From Acidobacteriota bacterium (GTDB lineage Bacteria; Acidobacteriota; Vicinamibacteria; Vicinamibacterales; 2-12-FULL-66-21): a DNA stretch of 12,483 nt. Shown here piece by piece: positions 1 through 5,766 of this stretch. Every line of letters starts with the position of its first letter. Within the stretch, counting starts at the first letter, position 1. Below the pieces are notes generated by a model. That model did not search any database, was not told where the DNA came from, and worked only from the letters and a program-made list of their open reading frames with translations. The DNA lies in NCBI GenBank assembly GCA_013694845.1, contig JACDBQ010000088.1, positions 1-12,483 on the forward strand, in the 5' to 3' direction. The position numbers were made by a program, and so were the translations under genes.

Positions 1-730
1 CCGACGTTCCATGCGAGTGATCGTTCCCTGGAACGATCAGGGCCGGCAGGTTCAGTCTCAGCAGATCCTCCGGCTCGGCGCCCGGAGCCGTGTCGCGATC
101 GATCAGCGTGCGGCCCATGGACGTGACCAGCAGCTTGTAGGCCTCGACGTCCTGCGTCGTAAACCGCTCGGCAAACGCCGGATCCCGTCGCAGGACCGAC
201 ACCCACGGACCGCCCCGAGGGTCCTGGCCGAAGCTCTTCCCTTCCGCCGCCAGGGCCACCACCGCGGCGAGCCCCTGCTGATGAACGAACGCCACGTGCT
301 GTGCAAAACGCAGATGCCCGTTGATCCGGTAGAGCGGACCACCCACCGGCCAGTACAGCAGGAGCGACGTCGTCATCACCGAATGTGCCACGGCGAAGGC
401 CGCGGCCGGGCAGCATCCCATGCACGCGCCCATGATGTTCGCGCGGGTGATGCCGAGGTGATCGAGAAGGCCCTTGCCTTGTCGAACGTAGTCCGTCCAC
501 GTGATGCGCTCGAGACGGCCTCCCGACTCTCCAGTCTCGCGGCGATCGAAGATCACGCAGGTGTACTTCCGCGACAGATGGTCGACCGGCCTGATGCGCG
601 CATAGATTCCCTGCGTCGACCATTTGTCGAGGGTCGCGTCGAATCCGCCGGGTGAGAACATCAGCAGCGCCGGCCCTGAGCCGACGACTTCGTACCGCGT
701 TGTGATTCCGTCGATGACGGCCGTCGCCAC
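1..730 (-). CDS. alpha/beta hydrolase with cysteine nucleophile (3' end cut by window)
   Basis: About 243 residues are visible and the C-terminus lies outside the window. The start is a GTG at 730, with AAAGAGG about 7 nt upstream. Family signs: an early strand followed by SPGG (26-29, oxyanion region), FDRRETGESGG (61-71, the usual D-x-R-G-x-G-x-S region) and the nucleophile elbow G-A-C-M-G (101-105). The elbow carries Cys103 where most members carry Ser, and Cys106 and Cys107 follow. Near the edge, LIVPGND fits the strand that bears the acid. The catalytic His is probably just outside or is in the HSH at the end. Cys nucleophiles are known in this fold, for example dienelactone hydrolase, but the overall sequence looks more like a general hydrolase than a dienelactone hydrolase. 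It is the last visible gene of the oxygenase operon, 48 nt after the PanB-like gene. It may hydrolyse an ester, lactone or C-C bond in the pathway; the substrate is unknown. Confidence 0.85.
   Translation of the reverse strand, partial: MATAVIDGITTRYEVVGSGPALLMFSPGGFDATLDKWSTQGIYARIRPVDHLSRKYTCVIFDRRETGESGGRLERITWTDYVRQGKGLLDHLGITRANIMGACMGCCPAAAFAVAHSVMTTSLLLYWPVGGPLYRINGHLRFAQHVAFVHQQGLAAVVALAAEGKSFGQDPRGGPWVSVLRRDPAFAERFTTQDVEAYKLLVTSMGRTLIDRDTAPGAEPEDLLRLNLPALIVPGNDHSHGTS
18..39. repeat. perfect 10-2-10 inverted repeat inside the hydrolase gene
   Basis: Arms TGATCGTTCC (18-27) and GGAACGATCA (30-39) are exact reverse complements around a central CT. The repeat lies inside the coding sequence (the LIVPGNDHS segment), so it may be chance plus codon use. 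It is recorded as a structure without an assigned role. Confidence 0.6.
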
Positions 731-778
731 GTGATCGCCTCTTTCAGAGCGGGGAAGGGGAGCGGGCAAATCCGCAAG

Positions 779-1603
779 TCACGTGGTCACGGTGCGAGCA
801 CCGGCCCCGCGAATCTGGCGCGCGGCGCGCACGTCCTCGGCGAACGTCTGCAGGGCGTCCATCGTGGTCCGCGCGACATTCGCATATCGTTCGGTCGCGG
901 TGTCGTCGATCGCCGAGGCCAGGTATCCCACCGCGGCGAACGCCGCCCGCACGCGGCCATCGAGCCAGGGACCGCCGCCGAGCCCTCCAATCACCGGGAT
1001 GTTGACGGCGCCCACGGCTTCGGCCCCCGCGACAGGTCCGGAGTTGGTGAAGTCGAGCAGGCTTGCGCCGGCCTCTTCGAGCAACCTGGCCTCGGCCACC
1101 AGCTCATCCTTCATCTCGGTGGCCAGATCGGGGCCCGCCTTGGCCATCCCGCCGAAGCGCATGGCCGTGTGCGGGGTGACACCGAACTGCGCCCAGACCG
1201 GAATGCCAGCGCGAACGATCGCGCGAACTCCCTCGGGGAATCCCGACGCGCCGTCGAGCTTCACCAGGTCGGCGCCGCCTTCCTTGACGAGCCGGACGGC
1301 TGCACGGACGGCACTCTCCGCCCCTTCCTGCAGCGGACCGAACGGGAAGTCACAGCTGACGAGCGCCCGCCGGACGCCCCGCCGCACCGCCTGGCACGCG
1401 AGGACCATCTGGTCCAGCGTCACCTCGAGCTCGCTGCGGTGGCCCCACAGGTTCATCCCGACCGAGTCGCCGACCGACACGATGTCGATGCCGGCGCGAT
1501 CCACGATCTGCGCCATCTGATAGTCGTAGGCGACGACGCCGACGATCTTCTGGCCGTCGCGTTTCATCTGCAGCAGCGCGGCAAGCGTCACCCTGGCATC
1601 CAT
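779..1603 (-). CDS. PanB-like (ketopantoate hydroxymethyltransferase family) enzyme, 274 aa
   Basis: This belongs to the PanB group of the PEP-mutase/isocitrate-lyase superfamily (TIM barrel). Start ATG 1603 is chosen over an in-frame ATG at 1669 because GGAGGAAG (1617-1610) sits 6 nt upstream, and the longer form would run into the previous gene. Family landmarks: VAYDYQMA (24-31), VGDSVGM with metal ligand Asp46, LEVTLDQMV (59-67), CDFPFGP with second metal ligand Asp85, VKLDG with Lys115, IPVWAQFGVTPHT (134-146) and IPVIGGLGGG (202-211). In true PanB a catalytic Glu (E181 in E. coli) follows the seventh strand; the matching stretch here is LLDFTNSGP (182-190), with no Glu. The VKLEG Glu is also Asp here (117). 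Metal and 2-oxo acid binding thus look kept, while the hydroxymethyl-transfer chemistry looks altered. In an aromatic operon it more plausibly acts on a 2-oxo acid from ring cleavage than in pantothenate synthesis, but that is inference. Confidence 0.85.
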   Translation of the reverse strand: MDARVTLAALLQMKRDGQKIVGVVAYDYQMAQIVDRAGIDIVSVGDSVGMNLWGHRSELEVTLDQMVLACQAVRRGVRRALVSCDFPFGPLQEGAESAVRAAVRLVKEGGADLVKLDGASGFPEGVRAIVRAGIPVWAQFGVTPHTAMRFGGMAKAGPDLATEMKDELVAEARLLEEAGASLLDFTNSGPVAGAEAVGAVNIPVIGGLGGGPWLDGRVRAAFAAVGYLASAIDDTATERYANVARTTMDALQTFAEDVRAARQIRGAGARTVTT

Positions 1604-1609
1604 CGTTGA

Positions 1610-1617
1610 CTTCCTCC
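1610..1617 (-). promoter_or_regulatory. strong ribosome binding site of the PanB-like gene
   Basis: GGAGGAAG on the minus strand lies 6 nt before ATG 1603. It fixes this start against the ATG 66 nt upstream and sits in the 31-nt gap after the reductase stop. Confidence 0.75.
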
Positions 1618-1634
1618 AGCCTCGAATCGCCGCG

Positions 1635-2867
1635 TTACCGTGCCGGCTGCCGCTTGAGCATAGCCGCAAGCGGCAGCGCGGGATCCGCGAGTGCCGCCGC
1701 GGAGACCGGAACCTGCCGTTCGATCAGCCGCCGCGCGGAGGCGAGGTCGCGCTGCGCGTTGATACCGGTCGCGTAGACCAGGCGTCCGGCGCTGATCTCG
1801 AAGGTCAGCGTGCTGTTCCCCTCCAGCGGCCGTCGAACCCGCTCACCCGCCGTGAGCGCCCAGCCAGCGCCCTGAACATAGAGATCGTACTGCTCGGACC
1901 AGAAGGAGGGAATGGTGACATATGGCTCCCGTGCACCAGCGGCGTTGCGACCGGCCACGGTCCCCTGATCCTGCGCGTGCCGCCAGTTTTCCAGGCGCAC
2001 CGAACCGTGCGGCGCGGGAAACCGTACGACGTCGCCGGCAGCGAAGATGGCGGGATCCGACGTCCGGCACGTCTCGTCGACGACGATGCCGTCGTCGATC
2101 GCGAGACCGGCATCTGCGCCGAGTCGGTCGTTCGGCGCGGCACCGGTGCCCACGACGACCAGATCGCACGCAATCGCGTCACCCGCGCTGGTCAGGATCT
2201 CCAGCCCGTCGACGCGGCTGACCGCCGACACCAGCCCGGTCCCGGTGCGGATCGTGACGCCGCGGTGACGGTGCGCGTCGTGCACGATGCCGGCCGTGTG
2301 GTCGTCGCAGACGCGGGCGAGTATCCGCGGGGCAATCTCGAGGACGGTGGTCGCCACCCCGATTTCCGCGGCCGATGCGGCCACTTCGAGCCCGATCAGA
2401 CCGCCGCCGACGACGAGCAGGTGACGGCTGCGCCTGAGCGCCGTGTAAAGGTCGTGTGCGTCGGCCTGGGTGCGAAGATAGTGCACACGCGGCATCCCGG
2501 GCGGCAATTGCGGGAGCGATCGCGCGGTCGAACCGGTGGCGATGACCAGGGCGTCGTAGGCGATTCGCCGTCCGTCGCGAAGCACGATGGCTCGCGCCGC
2601 GCGATCGATCGCCGCGCACGGCGCGTGGCGTTCGAGCCGGACGCCGTGCGCCGACAGCCCACCAGGCCCGGCGATGGGGGCATCCGCGGCAGTGACCTTA
2701 CCGAGAAGGACGGCCTTCGACAGGGGGGGCTTCTCGTACGGCTCGCAGGGCTCGTCGGTGAGCAGCGTGACAATGGCAGCGGGGTTCTGCTGACGGGCGG
2801 CCATCGCGGCGAAGGTGCCGGCGGGACCGCCGCCGATAATCACGATTTCGTGAACCGGGTCGCTCAC
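1635..2867 (-). CDS. FAD/NADH-dependent ferredoxin reductase of the Rieske oxygenase system, 410 aa
   Basis: Electron-input component that passes electrons from NADH through FAD to the Rieske ferredoxin; cytoplasmic, BphA4/rubredoxin-reductase-like family. FAD-binding IIGGGPAG (10-17), EKPPLSK (45-51, family-typical near the flavin), ATGS (110-113), NAD-binding VVGGGLIGLE (152-161) with an acidic residue at the end of the next strand (Glu177, fits NADH rather than NADPH), second FAD motif FAAGD (275-279), and a W-x-x-A-x-x-QG element (295-302). The C-terminal reductase domain follows. The 410-residue length is normal. It starts with GTG, and its first four bases overlap the TGA of the 168-residue gene (GTGA). 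No clear Shine-Dalgarno is visible, so translational coupling is likely. It lies in the same operon as the oxygenase, while its presumed ferredoxin partner is encoded divergently at 4775. Confidence 0.92.
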   Translation of the reverse strand: MSDPVHEIVIIGGGPAGTFAAMAARQQNPAAIVTLLTDEPCEPYEKPPLSKAVLLGKVTAADAPIAGPGGLSAHGVRLERHAPCAAIDRAARAIVLRDGRRIAYDALVIATGSTARSLPQLPPGMPRVHYLRTQADAHDLYTALRRSRHLLVVGGGLIGLEVAASAAEIGVATTVLEIAPRILARVCDDHTAGIVHDAHRHRGVTIRTGTGLVSAVSRVDGLEILTSAGDAIACDLVVVGTGAAPNDRLGADAGLAIDDGIVVDETCRTSDPAIFAAGDVVRFPAPHGSVRLENWRHAQDQGTVAGRNAAGAREPYVTIPSFWSEQYDLYVQGAGWALTAGERVRRPLEGNSTLTFEISAGRLVYATGINAQRDLASARRLIERQVPVSAAALADPALPLAAMLKRQPAR

Positions 2868-3370
2868 GACGCCCGCAGCGCCATCAGCATGTCCTCGATG
2901 TAGTCGTCGGCATTCGCGATGACCACCATCAACGACCAGGGGCGCAGTTGGGCGAGCGTCCTGGCCACCTCGTCATCGGACGCGGTCGCGGCACTGACGA
3001 CCAGCGCGGTCGTCATGACGCGTTTGCGGCTGCACGCTTCGCCGATCATCGCCACCGCGTTCGCATGGCCGCCGGGGGACGCCACCATGACCACCAGGTC
3101 GGCCCGATTCACTTGGTCGGCGAGGTCCGCGGTGCCTCCGGTGAGATTCATCAGGGATCCGGCCCCGGCCTCTGGTGCCGCCATGCCGGTGATATGCGCA
3201 GCGGTCAGGAACGTCGCGTGATTCCACGTCCCCTCCGCGAGCCGCCTGACCACCCGGTCGCTCGTCGTGTCGACCGCGATCACCGCAATCTCGCGGGGCC
3301 TCGAGTTCGGGGCCTGGACGCGGAAGCGCGCTTCGGCGGCCGAGCTCATGCGGCTGGATTCGCTCAGCAT
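2864..3370 (-). CDS. unknown 168-aa protein, possibly a reduced FtsZ/tubulin-like N-domain
   Basis: Not recognised as a named family. The protein reads as an alpha/beta (Rossmann-like) domain: strand IAVIAV (28-33), helix SDRVVRRLA (37-45), strand HATFLTA (51-57), acidic/alanine stretch, strand DLVVMVA (91-97), turn SPGGHANA (98-105), helix, strand TTALVVSA (120-127), helix EVARTLAQL (134-142), strand SLMVVIANADDY (146-157). The order and spacing resemble the FtsZ N-domain: the ADxVF strand, the GGGTGTG loop, the LTVAVVT strand and the DxLIxIPND strand. The GTP-binding glycine box is not kept. It sits 7 nt after the oxygenase gene and overlaps the reductase start by 4 nt, in a slot often used by an oxygenase beta subunit. 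Beta subunits are similar in length but have an NTF2-like fold that I do not see. The start is uncertain (ATG 3370 or ATG 3349), and neither has a good Shine-Dalgarno. Confidence 0.8.
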   Translation of the reverse strand: MLSESSRMSSAAEARFRVQAPNSRPREIAVIAVDTTSDRVVRRLAEGTWNHATFLTAAHITGMAAPEAGAGSLMNLTGGTADLADQVNRADLVVMVASPGGHANAVAMIGEACSRKRVMTTALVVSAATASDDEVARTLAQLRPWSLMVVIANADDYIEDMLMALRAS

Positions 3371-3377
3371 GGGCCGG

Positions 3378-4664
3378 TCACACGGAGGCGGGCGCCACCG
3401 CCGGACGCGCGATCATCGCCTCGCGCGCCCCGTCCTTGAATGGCTGATCGGGCGGAAGGATGATCGCCGCCGAGCGCACCTTCTGGTGCACCGGATCGAT
3501 CCCCGGCGGAACGATCCCCTTGTCGGTGAATGCCTTCACGGCTCGCAGCAGCCGATGCCGCGCCATGATGATGCCGTTGTCGGTGGACACCAGATTCTCC
3601 TTGGTCCGATCGACGATGGGGCCCATGCTCTCCTGCAGCGAGGCGTCCTGCATGCCGATCCCCTCGACACCACTGAAGGTCCGGCCGGCCTTTTGTGCCT
3701 CGCGATTCATCAGATAGTCGTTGTCCTTGTTCGCCAGCGGCTGATAGCTGCCGGGCACATATCGGACGTGGATGCCTTTCCCATCGTGCATCATCCCGAT
3801 CTCCACGTCGGTGAGATCCCGGATCGGGTGGTAGTCGTAGCTCCACGCCCAGCAGGTCTCGTCGTCGATCGGGATCCAGAAATGCCCGTGCACCGAGTGA
3901 TTCCCGCGCGGCGCGATCATCGTGAAGGAGGGCATCACCCACTGCGTGATCCGCCAATAGTAGTGACCGTGCTCCGCGTTCCGGCGCGCTCCGATGTACA
4001 GCCCGCCCGGGCTCTCGACGACCTCGAAGACGGGGCGCGAGTCGCTCAGGTTGTACTGGTTGCCCCTGGCCCCCTTGAAGAGGGGGTCGGAGTTGAGGTC
4101 CCCCCGGTGCAGGAAGGAGACGTGGCTGGAATCGATCCCCCCCTCCATCGCCTGCAGCCAATTGGATTCCTGGATCCGCTTGGTCGTGAGCGTCTGCTTC
4201 GGTCCCACCGTGGCGAATTCCCATTCGGGGAGCGGAGGCTGCGTATCGGCGGGGCCCATGTATGTCCAGAGCACACCCCCGCGCTCGATCAGCGGATACG
4301 ACTTGAGCTTGATGGTCTTCGAGAACCCCGAGGCCTCGGGCTCGGACGGGACGTCGATGCACTGACCGGTGACGTCGTATTTCCACCCGTGATACGGGCA
4401 GCGCAGGCCGCATTCCTCGTTGCGCCCGAACCAGAGCGACACCCCGCGGTGCGCGCAGAACTCGTCGATCAGACCGTAGCGGCCGTCGGTGTCCCTGAAG
4501 GCGATGAGACGTTCCGACATCAGCTTCACGCGCACGGGCGGGCACTCGTTGACGGGCAGGTCTTCCGCGAGCAGCGCCGGGACCCAGTAGCTGCGAAACA
4601 TCCGGCCCATGGGCGTCCCGGGGCCGGTTTGGGTCAGCAGATCGTTCTGTTCCTTCCTGAGCAT
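3378..4664 (-). CDS. Rieske non-haem iron ring-hydroxylating oxygenase, alpha subunit (phthalate 4,5-dioxygenase-like), 428 aa
   Basis: Terminal oxygenase that inserts oxygen into an aromatic substrate or demethylates it. The N-terminal Rieske [2Fe-2S] domain has C70-x-H72, 16 residues, then C89-x-x-H92. The catalytic domain has NWLQAMEGGIDSSHVSFLH (168-186), giving the bridging Asp178 and iron ligands His181 and His186. The C-terminal QDASLQESMG (339-348) should carry the third carboxylate ligand. The opening LLTQTGPGTPMGRMFRSYW (9-27) and the EGGIDSSHVSFLH form are typical of the phthalate dioxygenase/oxygenase subgroup. Start ATG 4664 has AGGAG 8 nt upstream; an in-frame ATG at 4793 is rejected because it would read through the operator and promoter. 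Family members in this subgroup often work with a single FMN/plant-ferredoxin-type reductase, whereas here a separate Rieske ferredoxin and an FAD reductase are nearby. First gene of its operon. The exact substrate cannot be told from sequence alone. Confidence 0.93.
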   Translation of the reverse strand: MLRKEQNDLLTQTGPGTPMGRMFRSYWVPALLAEDLPVNECPPVRVKLMSERLIAFRDTDGRYGLIDEFCAHRGVSLWFGRNEECGLRCPYHGWKYDVTGQCIDVPSEPEASGFSKTIKLKSYPLIERGGVLWTYMGPADTQPPLPEWEFATVGPKQTLTTKRIQESNWLQAMEGGIDSSHVSFLHRGDLNSDPLFKGARGNQYNLSDSRPVFEVVESPGGLYIGARRNAEHGHYYWRITQWVMPSFTMIAPRGNHSVHGHFWIPIDDETCWAWSYDYHPIRDLTDVEIGMMHDGKGIHVRYVPGSYQPLANKDNDYLMNREAQKAGRTFSGVEGIGMQDASLQESMGPIVDRTKENLVSTDNGIIMARHRLLRAVKAFTDKGIVPPGIDPVHQKVRSAAIILPPDQPFKDGAREAMIARPAVAPASV

Positions 4665-4672
4665 ATTGCCAA

Positions 4673-4677
4673 CTCCT
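4673..4677 (-). promoter_or_regulatory. ribosome binding site of the oxygenase gene
   Basis: AGGAG on the minus strand, 8 nt before ATG 4664. It decides the start against the 43-codon longer reading. Confidence 0.7.
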
Positions 4678-4680
4678 GCG

Positions 4681-4697
4681 GAATGGTCAGACCATTC
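4681..4697. promoter_or_regulatory. GntR/FadR-type operator palindrome
   Basis: GAATGGTCAGACCATTC is a perfect 8-1-8 inverted repeat. Its core TGGTCAGACCA fits the TGGT-N3-ACCA pattern of FadR-subfamily GntR regulators (FadR, PdhR and similar), which is established knowledge for that family. It lies in the only spacer between the divergent oxygenase operon and the ferredoxin gene, 17 nt before the oxygenase start. It overlaps a candidate -10 for the minus strand and lies just upstream of one for the plus strand. A regulator bound here could control both units; no regulator gene is in the window. Confidence 0.7.
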
Positions 4698-4699
4698 TA
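4694..4699 (-). promoter_or_regulatory. candidate -10 box for the oxygenase operon
   Basis: TAGAAT on the minus strand (5 of 6 to TATAAT). Transcription would begin near 4687, inside the operator, which fits repression. No good -35 is seen about 17 nt upstream, so this is tentative. Confidence 0.3.
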
Positions 4700-4705
4700 C
4701 ACGAC

Positions 4706-4714
4706 TGATATACT
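4706..4714 (+). promoter_or_regulatory. candidate extended -10 promoter for the ferredoxin gene
   Basis: TGATATACT matches an extended -10 (TGnTATAAT) with one mismatch in the hexamer, in the most AT-rich stretch of the spacer. Transcription would start near 4720, leaving a leader of about 55 nt before ATG 4775. The operator occupies the -35 zone, and there is no separate -35 match. Confidence 0.4.
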
Positions 4715-4758
4715 TAACGGATGCCCGGCTGTCGGTCTCCCCGAGCGATGGCCTGCCC

Positions 4759-4765
4759 GGAGGAG
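4759..4765 (+). promoter_or_regulatory. ribosome binding site of the ferredoxin gene
   Basis: GGAGGAG lies 9 nt before ATG 4775. It favours this start over the in-frame ATGs at 4721 and 4748, which lack such a site. Confidence 0.7.
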
Positions 4766-4774
4766 TTCTTCTGC

Positions 4775-5092
4775 ATGAATGGCGCGCCGGCACGAATCCA
4801 GCTCTGCTCGACCGGGGAAATCGCCCCGGGTGAGGCCCTGAAAGTGGAAGTCGAGGGGTTGAGCCTGGCGGTCTTCAACGTCGATGGCACCTTCCACGTC
4901 ACCGACGACGCCTGTACGCATGGGCCCGGATTCCTCTCCGAAGGGTATCTCGACGGGGAGGTCATCGAGTGCAACTTCCACCAGGGCTGCTTCAACGTCC
5001 GCACCGGTGAAGTCGTCAAGCCCCCGTGCATCGTCCCGCTGAAGACCTATCCATCCGTGGTGGATGACGGCATCCTGTATCTGGAAGTGTGA
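4775..5092 (+). CDS. Rieske-type [2Fe-2S] ferredoxin, 105 aa
   Basis: Small soluble electron carrier between the FAD reductase and the oxygenase alpha subunit. The Rieske cluster ligands are all present: C47-x-H49, 16 residues, C66-x-x-H69, in the contexts DACTHGPGFLSEG and CNFHQGCFNVRTG. These match biphenyl/naphthalene-dioxygenase ferredoxins (BphA3/NdoA type), and about 105 residues is the normal length for that family. Start 4775 is set by the GGAGGAG site. The first residues (MNGAPARIQLCSTGEIAPGE) fit the usual short N-terminus. The gene stands alone on the plus strand, divergent from the oxygenase and reductase genes. Its stop is only 2 nt from the stop of the convergent class II aldolase gene. 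It is expected to be co-controlled with the oxygenase through the shared operator. Confidence 0.93.
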   Translation: MNGAPARIQLCSTGEIAPGEALKVEVEGLSLAVFNVDGTFHVTDDACTHGPGFLSEGYLDGEVIECNFHQGCFNVRTGEVVKPPCIVPLKTYPSVVDDGILYLEV

Positions 5093-5094
5093 CC

Positions 5095-5766
5095 TCACCG
5101 GGTCTCCAGCAGCTTCGAATGGTGGTGGTCCCACACCTTCCGGAACAGTCCAGGCGACCAGAGATTCTCCCGACAGGCCTGCTGCTCGGCCTCGGTGAAC
5201 ACGTAGGGCACGCCGATCTGCAGCGCCATGTACTGGCGGTAGGCGTTGTCTTCGGCGTAGACCGCCAGGGCAAAACACTCGATGATATCGCCGCCCACGA
5301 TGACGGCGCCATGCGAGCGGAGAAAGACGGCCCGCGCGTTACCGAGTGCGGCGGCCAGCCGTCGTCCCGCCTCGGGCGTATTCACCGACAGCGGTGAATC
5401 GAGCACCGGGACCTCCCCGAGCAGCGCGCCCTGCGGCATCACCGGCTGATACGCGACGCCCGTCATGCTCAGGAACGTCGACCAGCGCGGATGGGTGTGC
5501 ATGATTGCCTGCACGTCCGGCCTGGCGCGATAGATCTCGGCGTGGATGTGCCGCTCGAGCGGCGGCTTCGAGGCGCCGTCCGCCGTGGCGCCATCCAGCC
5601 CCACGGTGACGATGTCGGCTTCGGTCAGCGTGGGTCGGACTGACGCGCCCGAGTTGATGTGGAAGGTCAGGGCGTCCTGGCGAACGCTGCAGTGCCCCGC
5701 GTGGTCGATGATCTCCGCTTCCGCGAGCATCCGGATCGCATCGACGAGCTGCCGCATCACCGCCAT
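5095..5766 (-). CDS. class II aldolase/adducin-fold enzyme, possibly a dihydroxy-aromatic acid decarboxylase, 223 aa
   Basis: Zinc enzyme of the fuculose-phosphate aldolase fold. Catalytic acid Glu71 in PLERHIHAEIY (69-79), zinc ligands His90 and His92 in MHTHPRW (89-95) and His152 in LRSHGAVIVGG (149-159). In sugar-phosphate aldolases the N-terminal loop reads G-N-x-S-x-R and helps bind phosphate. Here it is GHCSVR (24-29), with Asn replaced by His, so a phosphosugar substrate is less likely. Aromatic decarboxylases of this fold are known, such as 3,4-dihydroxyphthalate decarboxylase PhtC and the p-cumate enzyme CmtD. Given the oxygenase next door that role is attractive, but it is inference; an aldolase for a ring-cleavage product is the alternative. 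The first 10 nt overlap the dehydrogenase gene. An in-frame ATG at 5757 overlaps that gene's stop by one base (TGATG) and is an equally possible start. Last gene of its operon. Confidence 0.85.
   Translation of the reverse strand: MAVMRQLVDAIRMLAEAEIIDHAGHCSVRQDALTFHINSGASVRPTLTEADIVTVGLDGATADGASKPPLERHIHAEIYRARPDVQAIMHTHPRWSTFLSMTGVAYQPVMPQGALLGEVPVLDSPLSVNTPEAGRRLAAALGNARAVFLRSHGAVIVGGDIIECFALAVYAEDNAYRQYMALQIGVPYVFTEAEQQACRENLWSPGLFRKVWDHHHSKLLETR

Noticed and set aside
18..39. The 10-2-10 palindrome as a regulatory operator
   Set aside because: It lies inside the hydrolase coding sequence far from any start and is explained by codons for the LIVPGND region; kept only as a repeat.
2864..3370. 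The 168-aa protein as an oxygenase beta subunit
   Set aside because: Length and position fit, but the strand/helix pattern is Rossmann- or FtsZ-like and no NTF2-like features are seen.
3267..4778. Long plus-strand open frame of 503 codons opposite the oxygenase gene
   Set aside because: Antisense to a clear Rieske oxygenase and part of the 168-aa gene; no recognisable motif; it also runs through the operator spacer.
4665..4793. N-terminal extension of the oxygenase from ATG 4793
   Set aside because: It would cross the operator and promoters and overlap the ferredoxin start; ATG 4664 has a good AGGAG and matches the usual family N-terminus.
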